From: Erwinia typographi
Lineage (GTDB): Bacteria; Pseudomonadota; Gammaproteobacteria; Enterobacterales; Enterobacteriaceae
NCBI RefSeq assembly: GCF_000773975.1
Contig: NZ_JRUQ01000076.1
Span: 1 to 57,204 of the forward strand
Direction: 5' to 3'
DNA: 57,204 bases
How positions within the stretch are numbered: position 1 is the first letter of the stretch; every line of letters starts with the position of its first letter. The notes under the pieces are model-generated. The model was not told the origin of the DNA and did not search any database. It was given only the letters and a program-made list of their open reading frames with translations. The position numbers and the translations under genes were made by a program. Below, one piece after another: positions 49,479 to 57,204 of the stretch.

Positions 49479-52152
49479 TCTGGTCGTCAGCCTTGATGCA
49501 GACGCCGCGAAATTCAACGAACAGCTGACTTTCGCGCGCAAACAACTTAACGGGCTGGGGAAGGATGAAACCACAGCCGGTAATCTGGGTGAGCAGGCAT
49601 TCCTCCGTCAGGAACTGGCGGCAAAACGGGCCGGGATTTCCGTTGGTCAGTATAAGCAGGCAATGCGTACACTGCCCGCACAGTTCACCGATATTGCCAC
49701 TCAGTTGGCGGGTGGGCAAAGTCCCTGGTTGATCCTGTTACAACAGGGCGGGCAGATTAAGGATTCCTTTGGTGGGCTGCGCCCGACGTTCAGCGCATTA
49801 CTGGGTGCCATCAACCCGGCCATGGCTGGGGTCGTGGGGCTTACCGTGGCGGCAGGTGCGCTGGCCTACTCTTTTGCAACAGGTCAGGCTGTAACCAGTG
49901 AGTTCAATAAAGCGCTGGTAATGACGGGATTCCGCTCAGGACAGACAGCAAATAATTTGTTGTTTGTTTCTGAGGCAGCGGAAAAAGGGGGCAGCTCTTT
50001 CAGCGGTGCTACTGCCGCGATTACCGCATTGGCTCAGGCAGGCGCCAACCTTGGGAATGACTATCAGGGCGTGGCTGAGTCAATCGCAACGCTTTCAGAT
50101 GCAACAGGCACCAAAGTTGCCGAGCTGGCAGTGGTTTTTGGCAAAATTACTGCCGATCCCACCAGTGGTCTTACTGCGATGGCGCAGCAGTACGGACAGG
50201 TCACAGCCCGGCAGCTGGATTACGTTAAATCCCTGCAGGACGCCGGAAAGTATACGGATGCCTTGAGTTACGCCAATGGCGTGGCGGCGCAGGGGTTCAG
50301 GACGATGGCTGGTGATATCCAGAACAACATGGGGACGCTGGAAACTGCGGCTGACAAAGTTGGCGATGCTTTTAAGTCCATGTGGAATGCGTTACTGGAT
50401 ATTGGACGGGCAAAATCGCTCCAGTCTCAGTTGGCTGACGCCACCGACAAGCTCTATGAACTTGATCAGGCTCTGAGGACTACCAGCGCACAGGGCCAGC
50501 AGCGTGTTGGACTTGAAAATGCCCGTGATCTGGCCCGTCAACAGGTCTCCTCCCTTACTGATCAACTGCATACTGAACAGCAGAAAACGGAAGAAAAGCA
50601 GAAGCAGGCAACGCTTGAGCAAAGTTCGTTGCTAAATCAGCAACACTTTCAATCTGTCTCTGCTGCCGGTCTGACTAAAGAGCAGCAGAGAACGGCTGAA
50701 TATAAGCGACTGAATCAGTATATAGCGGAACGAAAAAAGCTGAATCAGTCGCTGAGCGATGAAGAAATCGCGCAGATCAAAAAAGGGATTGAGGAAAAAT
50801 ATAAGGACCCTAAAACCCCTAAACAAAAAGGGTACAGCGTTTCATCCGGGGACAAGGCGGCTGATTCTGTTAATGCTGAAACGCTTGCACTGCAAACTCA
50901 GTTGAAGGTGCTGCAGGAGCATGCGGGTATTAATGACACCATCAGCCAGCAGCGTAAAGCCCTGTGGGAAACCGAGGCTAAATTTAATGTTCTTGAGGAC
51001 GCCGCCAAAAATCGCACCCTGAGCAAAGATGAGCAGTCACTGCTTGCCAGTAAAGATAAGGTCATCGCCCAGGCTGAAGTTAACGCGAAGCTGGGTGATC
51101 AAATTGTCGCGCAGCAGGCCCTGGCAAAACTTCAGGAAGATTTGCGCGGTAAGGAAGAGAAAACGCTTAATCTGACGAAGCAGCGGCTCGATTTACTGGA
51201 CCGTCTGAAGGCCGATGGCGGAATATCCCCGGCAGATTACGATAAAACTTCACGCGACGTTGCGAAAAAGTCGATCACCGATATGCCCAGGGATATCCAG
51301 CGGTCTGTGAGGAAATCCAGCGAAGCAGGTGGCGCATTATCCGGTTCTTTTGCCGGGGATGCCAACCAGCTGTCGCAACTGGATCAGCAATCAGCGGAGC
51401 TGGAAAAATGGTATCAGAGCAACCTCGCTTCACTGGCTCAATACCGTCAGCAGCGTGCTGACCTCAACGCGCAGTGGGATACACAAGAGCAGGCATTGCA
51501 GAAGAAGCACGCACAGGCCGAGAAAAGCATTGAGGATCAGAAAAATAAAATCATCTCTGAGGCTATCCAGTCCAGCCTGGATTCCGTTGTCGATATAACC
51601 AGAACGGCCTTCGGTGAAAAATCAGCTATCTATAAAGCTGCCTTTATCGCCGATAAAGCGTACGCAATTGCTCAGTCGATGGTGGCCATTCAGACGGGCA
51701 TTGCTCAGGCCGCCGCGAATCCTTTTCCCTATAATCTGGTGGCTATGGCTTCTGTAGCAGCAGCGACAGCAAGTATCGTTTCTAATATTCAGTCGGTAGC
51801 CCTGACCGGTATGGCGCACGACGGTATTGATACGGTGCCAGAAACTGGAACCTGGCTTCTGAAAAAAGGTGAAAGGGTCGTGACAGCCCAGACATCTGCG
51901 AAACTGGATTCGACGCTTCAGAACCTGCGTGATCAGCAACAGGAATCGGCCAGTGCAAATGCTTTCCATTATGCACCCACCATCCAGGTTAATGGTGATC
52001 CTGATCAGCGAACCCTGCAGATGATGCAGGACGCGGTTGAGCAGGGGGGGAAAAACACTTATCAACTGATAACTGAACACATTGCTACCGGTAGAGGGAA
52101 AGTTTCTAAAGCATTATCGGCAGGGTGGAGCACTGGAAGAAGAAAAAGTTAG
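49459..52152 (+). CDS. Tail tape measure protein (gpH-like)
   Basis: 897 residues setting tail length. N-terminal start VGDLVVSLDADAAKFNEQLTFARKQL, prophage tail-length domain (about 60-260, QFTDIATQLAGGQSPWLILLQQGGQIKDSFGG), a long coiled-coil middle (about 300-720), hydrophobic AYAIAQSMVAIQTGIAQAAANPFPYNLVAMASVAAATASI near 735-775, and a lambda-tape C-terminus. It ends directly at a transposase remnant. Confidence 0.93.
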   Translation: MVQAVGDLVVSLDADAAKFNEQLTFARKQLNGLGKDETTAGNLGEQAFLRQELAAKRAGISVGQYKQAMRTLPAQFTDIATQLAGGQSPWLILLQQGGQIKDSFGGLRPTFSALLGAINPAMAGVVGLTVAAGALAYSFATGQAVTSEFNKALVMTGFRSGQTANNLLFVSEAAEKGGSSFSGATAAITALAQAGANLGNDYQGVAESIATLSDATGTKVAELAVVFGKITADPTSGLTAMAQQYGQVTARQLDYVKSLQDAGKYTDALSYANGVAAQGFRTMAGDIQNNMGTLETAADKVGDAFKSMWNALLDIGRAKSLQSQLADATDKLYELDQALRTTSAQGQQRVGLENARDLARQQVSSLTDQLHTEQQKTEEKQKQATLEQSSLLNQQHFQSVSAAGLTKEQQRTAEYKRLNQYIAERKKLNQSLSDEEIAQIKKGIEEKYKDPKTPKQKGYSVSSGDKAADSVNAETLALQTQLKVLQEHAGINDTISQQRKALWETEAKFNVLEDAAKNRTLSKDEQSLLASKDKVIAQAEVNAKLGDQIVAQQALAKLQEDLRGKEEKTLNLTKQRLDLLDRLKADGGISPADYDKTSRDVAKKSITDMPRDIQRSVRKSSEAGGALSGSFAGDANQLSQLDQQSAELEKWYQSNLASLAQYRQQRADLNAQWDTQEQALQKKHAQAEKSIEDQKNKIISEAIQSSLDSVVDITRTAFGEKSAIYKAAFIADKAYAIAQSMVAIQTGIAQAAANPFPYNLVAMASVAAATASIVSNIQSVALTGMAHDGIDTVPETGTWLLKKGERVVTAQTSAKLDSTLQNLRDQQQESASANAFHYAPTIQVNGDPDQRTLQMMQDAVEQGGKNTYQLITEHIATGRGKVSKALSAGWSTGRRKS

Positions 52153-52247
52153 GCTATATCCACGACTACTATCATGAACGCCTCAGTTTGCGCCTTAATG
52201 GCCTTAGCCCAATTGAATTCAGATTACTTCAACAAGTAGCAACTTGA
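52152..52247 (+). pseudogene. 3' remnant of an IS3-family transposase (OrfB)
   Basis: In the frame starting at 52152 the translation reads GYIHDYYHERLSL then RLNGLSPIEFRLLQQ and VAT with stop TGA at 52245-52247. This is the typical C-terminus of IS3/IS150-type OrfB proteins (YIHYYNNERI...LKGLSPVQYR). The catalytic DDE part is missing. It marks a past insertion at the left edge of the type VI cassette. The 52248-52391 stretch is AT-rich, holds the small inverted repeat ATTGAT-TTCC-ATCAAT (52298-52313) and may carry the cassette promoter. Confidence 0.75.
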
Positions 52248-52391
52248 TCGCAGAGGAAAAGATGTGTGAGCTGATTGTAACTTGAAAGTGTGTTTTTATT
52301 GATTTCCATCAATTAAACATCATTCAATATTTCGTAATAACAGGTGAGCAGAAGATAATTTCCCACTTCTTATGATGAGGGAGTTTGTTGA

Positions 52392-52883
52392 ATGTCTATA
52401 CCAGTATATCTGTGGATTTTCGAAGAAGAAGGGAAGTTATTAAAAGGTTCTGTCGATGTATCGGGCCGTGAAGGAAGTATCGAACTAACCGGAATGCAGC
52501 ATGATTTGTTTATCCCAACGGACGATGCAACAGGTGCAGCGATAGGCACGCGACGACATGAAGCGTATACATTTGAAAAGTTGACAGATTGCTCATCACC
52601 GCTGTTGTATAAGGCACTCACAACAGGGAAAACGCTGGCTAAAGCGGTGTTTAAGTTCTACCGCATCAACTACAACGGCCAAGAAGAAGAATATTTCGTT
52701 ACGACGCTAGAAAATGTGAAGGTGTGCCATGTTGTAACTGTAATGTACGACACCAAAGATCCGGACTTTGTAAAGCACGGACACATAGAGCATGTCGGGC
52801 TGTGTTATGAAAAAATAGACTGGCATTATACAGATGGAAATATTAAACACACCGATAGCTGGAACGATCGGAAAACAGCATAA
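52392..52883 (+). CDS. Type VI secretion Hcp-family tube protein
   Basis: 163 residues. Hcp pattern: MSIPVYLWIFEEEGKLLKGSVDVSGREGSIELTGMQHDLFIPTDDATGAAIGTRRHEAYTFEKLTD, SPLLYKALTTGKTLAKAVFKFYRI. Hcp forms the hexameric inner tube and carries effectors inside its lumen. GAGGGAG lies upstream. It is the first gene of a three-gene cassette in a phage tail operon; T6SS core genes are not in the window. Confidence 0.93.
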   Translation: MSIPVYLWIFEEEGKLLKGSVDVSGREGSIELTGMQHDLFIPTDDATGAAIGTRRHEAYTFEKLTDCSSPLLYKALTTGKTLAKAVFKFYRINYNGQEEEYFVTTLENVKVCHVVTVMYDTKDPDFVKHGHIEHVGLCYEKIDWHYTDGNIKHTDSWNDRKTA

Positions 52884-52893
52884 GGAGAATATC

Positions 52894-53262
52894 GTGGCAA
52901 AATGGCTTTACAAGCAAAGTACGGGCGAGTTATATCTCGATGGGAAATTAATCGAAACAGGTTATTCCGGTATACTAACAAATAAAAATAATCCTGATCG
53001 TGAACAGGTTCGCGGAATGGGGCCTATCCCTCGTGGCATGTGGAAAATCGGCAGTACTGGAACGAGCAAAGGTCCACTAACAATTACGCTGAATCACATC
53101 AGCGGTAGCTCTTATGCTCGTGATATGCGTACATTCAGGATGCACGGTGATAAGCGTCACGGTATCAAAGGTTTTGCTTCCGAAGGTTGCATTATCATGG
53201 GGCCATCAACACGTTTACTGGTCAGCAAAGATCGCGGTGCAATCCTTGAGGTGGTACGGTGA
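52894..53262 (+). CDS. Tlde1-like L,D-transpeptidase effector (DUF2778)
   Basis: 122 residues from GTG 52894 (AAGGAG six bases upstream). DUF2778 pattern: MAKWLYKQSTGELYLDG, then GMGPIPRGMWKIG, and the catalytic site with H84 in RMHGD and SEGC at 96-99 (Cys99). Tlde1 effectors act on peptidoglycan of rival cells by L,D-carboxypeptidase and exchange activity. Typical partner of Hcp-linked delivery. Confidence 0.9.
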   Translation: MAKWLYKQSTGELYLDGKLIETGYSGILTNKNNPDREQVRGMGPIPRGMWKIGSTGTSKGPLTITLNHISGSSYARDMRTFRMHGDKRHGIKGFASEGCIIMGPSTRLLVSKDRGAILEVVR

Positions 53263-53684
53263 TTCGGCCTTATGGATTAACGCTGGTCATTTTGCCGTTC
53301 GCTGGCCACGCTGTTGAAGCAACAAGTAACGAATGCGCCGCGCGAGGCCATTATGCGGAAGAGATGCTTTTATCTGTAGTGACTAAAGATGGGGTTAAGG
53401 GAATCGAGCATGGTAAAACGACGGTTGAAGTATTGAATCTTTCTCCTGTTTCCGATGCGTTAGCACGTCAGTTCGCGCAGCTTGACGCAAAAAACGGCAA
53501 TGGTCTTTCGGTCAAAGATTACTACGGCATTTACCATGATAACGGCGCAATGAACCTGACGGCGAAGTACACCTATACCAACGTGAAAGGCGCTAGCAAT
53601 GTTTATATTGTTTCCAGCCTGTTAAATAACGATGAGTGCTCTGTCCGATTTAATGGATATTTGACATTGTCCCGTGAGTTTTAA
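53259..53684 (+). CDS. Putative periplasmic immunity protein to the Tlde1-like effector
   Basis: 141 residues from GTG 53259, overlapping the effector stop by 4 bp (GTGA). The N-terminus is a signal peptide (MIRPYGLTLVILPFAGHAVEA), fitting an immunity protein for a periplasm-acting toxin. Two Cys (NEC near the start, DEC near the end) may form a disulphide. It recalls Tldi1-type proteins by position and size; identity is inferred. Confidence 0.8.
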   Translation: MIRPYGLTLVILPFAGHAVEATSNECAARGHYAEEMLLSVVTKDGVKGIEHGKTTVEVLNLSPVSDALARQFAQLDAKNGNGLSVKDYYGIYHDNGAMNLTAKYTYTNVKGASNVYIVSSLLNNDECSVRFNGYLTLSREF

Positions 53685-53789
53685 ACGGTAATTTGTCATC
53701 TCTGGCAAGGGTGTCAGGTCAACGAGTTGCCGAGTTTCGTTAAATTTCCTGGCCAATATGCTTTAGGTTTGCTTGGGAAACCTCAATAA

Positions 53790-53843
53790 CCCCCGCATCT
53801 ATCACTGCGGGGGCAGTTCAATCTATATGGGCTTTTTTTGGAG
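53790..53843 (+). terminator. Intrinsic terminator after the type VI cassette
   Basis: CCCCCGCA (53790-53797), loop TCTATCAC, TGCGGGGG (53806-53813). An ATGGGCTTTTTTT tract follows at 53828-53840. Probably a native phage terminator between the H-like and next tail gene, now placed right of the cassette. The rest of 53685-53849 shows no gene. Confidence 0.6.
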
Positions 53844-53849
53844 GGATAA

Positions 53850-54314
53850 ATGTCTGATATTTACTATCCCCATGATTATCTCCCCCTGCCTCTTCAGTCA
53901 GATCTGTCATTTAAACCAGTCAGTCCATTTCTTCGAACTGATTTAACATCAGGTCGGGCAAGACAGAGGCGATTGTATACTTCTGTCCCAACGCAGGTGG
54001 CGGTAAAGTGGTTTTTTAAAAAACCGGGAATGGCTCAGTATTTTGAAGCTTGGTTCAGAGATCGACTGACTGATGGTGAATCATGGTTTTATATGAAAGT
54101 AAAAACACCTCTCGGTGTTGAACTTTATAAATGCCGGTTCACTGATATTTATGATGGTCCAATGCTGTTGGCGGGTAAATTCTGGCAATACACAGCCACG
54201 CTTGAACTGTGGCAACGTCCTTTGATTCCCGAAGAATGGACTGATTTCCCTGACTATGTGGTTAACGGCGATATTGTTGATCTGGCAATAAACAGGGAGT
54301 GGCCTAAATCATGA
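53850..54314 (+). CDS. Phage tail protein of unknown subgroup (M-position)
   Basis: 154 residues, MSDIYYPHDYLPLPLQSDLSFKPVSPFLRTDLTSGRARQRR...KVKTPLGVELYKCRFTDIYDGPMLLAGKFWQYTATLELWQRP. This is a common minor tail protein in Gifsy/ES18-like tails, in the place of gpM. GGAGGG precedes the ATG. Overlaps the DUF1833 gene by 4 bp. Confidence 0.75.
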   Translation: MSDIYYPHDYLPLPLQSDLSFKPVSPFLRTDLTSGRARQRRLYTSVPTQVAVKWFFKKPGMAQYFEAWFRDRLTDGESWFYMKVKTPLGVELYKCRFTDIYDGPMLLAGKFWQYTATLELWQRPLIPEEWTDFPDYVVNGDIVDLAINREWPKS

Positions 54315-54793
54315 CGGTGCTTAACCGGCTTTACGCCTCATCAGGTAATGAGATTATAATCGAAACATTGCAGATCAATATCGGCGATGACATCCATTAT
54401 CTCTGCAAAGGGTACGAGGATATTACCGCAATGACTGAAGCCGGCGATACTGTGACGTTTACTGCATGCGCCATTGATATTGCTCTGCCCGCCAGAAACA
54501 GCGACGGTACTCAGGATTTGCAGTTTGCCATCAGCAATATTGATGGTGAGGTGTCGACCGCTATCAGGAATGCGCTGGACAAACTCAGCAGCGCTACTCT
54601 TAAGTACCGCAACTACATTTCCACTGACCTGACAGCACCGGCGTCGACGCCGTATACGCTGGCGGTTAAATCTGGCTCATGGACTGCATTACAGGTGCAG
54701 ATAAAGGCGGGCTATATGAATATTCTCGATACCGCGTGGCCGCGCTACCGTTACACCCTGCCATATTACCCCGGACTCAGATATATCAGCTAA
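54311..54793 (+). CDS. DUF1833 minor tail protein (L-position)
   Basis: 160 residues. DUF1833 pattern: IIIETLQINIGDDIHYLCKGYEDITAMTEAGDTVTFTACAIDIALPARNSDGTQDLQFAISNIDGEV. Tail-tip component replacing lambda gpL. Confidence 0.85.
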   Translation: MTVLNRLYASSGNEIIIETLQINIGDDIHYLCKGYEDITAMTEAGDTVTFTACAIDIALPARNSDGTQDLQFAISNIDGEVSTAIRNALDKLSSATLKYRNYISTDLTAPASTPYTLAVKSGSWTALQVQIKAGYMNILDTAWPRYRYTLPYYPGLRYIS

Positions 54794-54803
54794 GGAGTCT
54801 CCC

Positions 54804-55184
54804 GTGTTCAACCCGGATAAATACCGTTCAGTCACCTGGCTGAAGGGCGGACGCGCATACCCGGAGCTCGACTGTTTCGGCATCGTTAACGAAATACGCC
54901 GCGACCTTGAACTTCTGGAATGGCCGGATTTTTCCGGCGTGACAAAAGATGGCAACGGACTGGATCGGGAAGCCAGGAAACTGATGCTTTCACTTGAACG
55001 CTGTGATCCAGGGGCCGGGGCAGGTGTTGCCTGTTATTCCGGCTCAGCAGTTACGCATGTGGGTATTGTGGTGGAAATTAACGGCCTGTTGCATGTTGCT
55101 GAATGCAATCCGGGAACTAATGTGACGTTCCTGCCGCTTTCCCGTTTCAGGCGACGATTCGTTAAAGTGGAGTTCTGGCGGTGA
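54804..55184 (+). CDS. NlpC/P60-like tail peptidase (K-like)
   Basis: 126 residues. Catalytic Cys in PELDCFGIV (about 27), His in VTHVGIVVEI, a polar third residue in HVAECNPG. It likely cuts peptidoglycan or processes the tail tip during infection. Overlaps the J-like gene by 4 bp. Confidence 0.85.
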   Translation: MFNPDKYRSVTWLKGGRAYPELDCFGIVNEIRRDLELLEWPDFSGVTKDGNGLDREARKLMLSLERCDPGAGAGVACYSGSAVTHVGIVVEINGLLHVAECNPGTNVTFLPLSRFRRRFVKVEFWR

Positions 55185-57204
55185 CAATAAGAATCTATCC
55201 ATCCCGCCTGCCGGGTGAGCCACTGGAGGTTCATCAGCATGGCGAGACAACCCTTCAGGGCTGGCTGTCAAAAAATGTGAGGGAATTTCACCCTGACCGG
55301 ACTCATCCCATCAGTATTGATGTTGACGGCAAAAATATACCGCCTTCAGCCTGGTTCGACTGCCATATTTCGCCTGTCAGTGACGTGCGTATCTATCCTG
55401 TCCCTTACGGCACAGGGCTTGAGATTGCGGCCTGGGTCGCCGTTTCTGTCGCAGTGGCCGCCGCCGCCTATTCTGTTTTCATGCTGTCGAGTCTGGACGC
55501 TGGCTCTTACACATCCTCCACTGGTAAAAGCCTTGATCTTAATCCGGCAGAGGCCAACACCGCTAAACTTGGTGATGCGATACGTGAGGTGTTCGGCCGC
55601 ACGCGCCTGTACCCGGATTACGTGGTATCGCCGGTTACCCGGTTTGATGCCACTGATCCAACGATTATGCGTGTCAGTATGCTGATCTCTATTGGGATGG
55701 GGAAATTTGCGTTTACCGATGGTGATATCAGGGTTGGCGATACGCCTGTGTCGTCGCTGCCCGGTTTCAGTTATACCGTGTATCAGCCAGGAGCCAGTGT
55801 TTCCGGTGATGAGCGCAGCGAAAACTGGTTTTCGTCAACTGAAGTCGGCGGAACTTCGTCAGGATCAGGGCTGGATATGGCGCAGACCGCGCCGGAAGCG
55901 GATGACATCATTGCTGACAGCATGACGGTGTCCGGGGCCAGTGTGTCCTTTACCGGGCTTGATACTGACGATGACGATGATACCGACGAAGATGACGAAG
56001 CATTGCCGGATTCATGGGTGGAAGGGGCGACAGTTGAGATCATTGCTCCGACGACATTTAACGTCAGCTCATCGTCAGGTTACAGCGTGCTGGCGAGTGA
56101 CTTTCTTTCTGAAATCAATCCCTATGTCGGCATGCCGGTGACCATGACTTACGGCAGCATTGACTATCAGTTATATATCGCTACCTGGACGCCATCTCAG
56201 GCAGCCGTTCCCGGTACAGGTGGCAGTGCCGCGTCCGTGCAGGCCAGCGCAGCACCGTCAACTTATGATTTCTCGACCTCAACCGCCACGTTTGATGTGA
56301 CCTGGCAGGGCACAACTTACTCCGTCTCCCTGATCGCTGACTATGTGACGATGTCCGGCCTGGTGGCAGCCATTACTGAGGCGCTGGAAGGTTCCGGTCT
56401 GGCCGCACAGGATATCAGTGGCACGGTGAGGATAACGGAACCTTTCAGCCCCTATGCTGGCGGCAGTATCACCACGACCTCTCTCCCTGCTTCCGTTTTC
56501 GGAACCTCTCCGGCGAACACTACTGGCACGGCATCATCAGGTGGCAGTGCCGCGGTTACCGCCAGCGTTACGCTGGCTTATAACAGTGCAGCTGGCGCGG
56601 CATTCACTGGCGTTCCTGGCGGGCAGCAGCGCCTGTCGGTATCCCATCGCGGTTATGAGTACCGGATTGTTACCGTTGATGGTGCAACGGCGACAGTTCA
56701 GCGCCTGATTGGCGGGGCGGTCGATTCCACCTGGCCTGGCTTTTCAGCCAGAACAATGATTGATTATTCGGCCAGCGGGATAAATGACAATGATACCTGG
56801 CTCGGGCCGTTTCTCGCCTGCCCGGAGAATGAGACCTGTGACATGTTTGAGGTCAATTTCTCTTTCCCGAGCGGCATCTGTGGATTTAACGGGAAAGGTA
56901 AAAAGCAGACACGCCATGTTGAATGGGAAATCCAGTATCGCGTCTACAGCTCGGGCTCCAGCTGGACCAGCCTTACCGGCATCTATGCGCTGAAAAATAT
57001 TAACGGGCTTGGATTCACCGAGCGGGTCACGCTGACCAGCGCCGGGTTAGTGGAGGTCCGCTGCCGCCGCCGGAATGAACAGGGCAGTAACAACGCACGC
57101 GATAATATGTACTGGCAGGCGCTGCGGGGACGCCTGAAGACCAGGCCCTCATCTTACGCTGGCGTAACACTTATGGGGGTGACCGTTGAGACCGGCGGTA
57201 AGCT
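55181..57204 (+). CDS. Tail tip protein, host-specificity J-like (TipJ), incomplete
   Basis: Starts at GTG 55181 (overlap GTGA) and stays open to the window edge, at least 674 codons. N-terminal MTIRIYPSRLPGEPLEVHQHGETTLQGWL, a membrane-like alpha segment AAWVAVSVAVAAAAYSVFML near 85-105, then repeats of beta domains and an acidic Asp-rich stretch (about 265-280). It belongs to the host specificity factor TipJ family by order after K and by the fold pattern GKSLDLNPAEANTAKLGDAIREVFG. Contains receptor-binding determinants further right. Confidence 0.9.
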   Translation, partial: MTIRIYPSRLPGEPLEVHQHGETTLQGWLSKNVREFHPDRTHPISIDVDGKNIPPSAWFDCHISPVSDVRIYPVPYGTGLEIAAWVAVSVAVAAAAYSVFMLSSLDAGSYTSSTGKSLDLNPAEANTAKLGDAIREVFGRTRLYPDYVVSPVTRFDATDPTIMRVSMLISIGMGKFAFTDGDIRVGDTPVSSLPGFSYTVYQPGASVSGDERSENWFSSTEVGGTSSGSGLDMAQTAPEADDIIADSMTVSGASVSFTGLDTDDDDDTDEDDEALPDSWVEGATVEIIAPTTFNVSSSSGYSVLASDFLSEINPYVGMPVTMTYGSIDYQLYIATWTPSQAAVPGTGGSAASVQASAAPSTYDFSTSTATFDVTWQGTTYSVSLIADYVTMSGLVAAITEALEGSGLAAQDISGTVRITEPFSPYAGGSITTTSLPASVFGTSPANTTGTASSGGSAAVTASVTLAYNSAAGAAFTGVPGGQQRLSVSHRGYEYRIVTVDGATATVQRLIGGAVDSTWPGFSARTMIDYSASGINDNDTWLGPFLACPENETCDMFEVNFSFPSGICGFNGKGKKQTRHVEWEIQYRVYSSGSSWTSLTGIYALKNINGLGFTERVTLTSAGLVEVRCRRRNEQGSNNARDNMYWQALRGRLKTRPSSYAGVTLMGVTVETGGK

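Larger units (their letters stand above)
17749..57204. mobile_element. Lambdoid cos-type prophage integrated at argU (left part; right end outside window)
   Basis: Gene order is lambdoid: leftward early genes, CI/Cro switch, replication, Q antiterminator, lysis, cos, terminase, head and tail. Structural genes resemble Gifsy-2-type head genes joined to a lambda-like tail. The element begins at the tRNA 3' end with an AlpA-like gene. An integrase is not visible near the left junction. Inserted cargo includes an NdpA/membrane-protein cassette, two glycosyltransferases and a T6SS cassette. Confidence 0.9.

Overview
The window looks like the chromosome of an Erwiniaceae-type enterobacterium (Pantoea/Erwinia group). 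The housekeeping genes tesA, ybbA, ybbP, purK, purE, lpxH, ppiB, cysS, ybcJ, folD and argU read as close relatives of the E. coli genes, and an EsaI/EsaR-type quorum-sensing pair lies between ybbP and purK. This assignment comes from remembered family sequences, not from a search.

Positions 1-17748 are host chromosome. A type I secretion operon (ABC exporter, HlyD-type adaptor, TolC-type outer-membrane protein) follows two terminator hairpins that close an upstream gene outside the window. Then come tesA (divergent and overlapping ybbA), the ybbA-ybbP transporter pair, convergent and overlapping luxI/luxR genes, purEK with a PurR box, lpxH-ppiB, cysS, an AAA ATPase, ybcJ-folD and the tRNA-Arg(TCT) gene argU.

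From the 3' end of argU to the end of the window (about 17.75-57.2 kb) lies a lambdoid prophage that continues past the right edge. Its leftward early operon (AlpA-like protein, Ea22-like protein, a TGT/DpdA-like candidate, DUF2786 protein, an amber-interrupted exonuclease, HD phosphohydrolase, DUF2303 and YfdP-like proteins) runs from a PL-like promoter. A CI-type repressor and a Cro-like gene are separated by a lambda-style right operator. One 16-bp operator sequence can be read at both the left and right control regions. Rightward genes follow: CII-like regulator, replication protein with origin iterons inside its gene, PerC-like protein, a fused cytosine-C5/adenine-N6 methyltransferase, antirepressor, HNH protein and antiterminator Q.

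The late half has an AT-rich, reverse-strand two-gene cassette (NdpA-like protein plus membrane protein) between Q and the late-leader terminator. Next come a roughly 400-nt stretch dense in hairpins, a third DNA methyltransferase, a lysis cassette (two holins, GH19 endolysin, Rz/Rz1), two glycosyltransferases, a lambda-like cos site, terminase, portal, a protease-capsid fusion and tail genes with a G/GT -1 frameshift. A type VI secretion cassette (Hcp, Tlde1-like L,D-transpeptidase effector, putative immunity protein) sits inside the tail operon directly after the tape measure gene, next to the 3' end of an IS3-family transposase. The tail-tip J-like gene runs off the end.

Strongest candidates for new biology: the NdpA/membrane-protein cassette, the structured late-leader RNA, the Hcp-Tlde1 cassette in the phage tail operon, the bifunctional methyltransferase, and the amber codon in the exonuclease. 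No integrase is visible next to argU.
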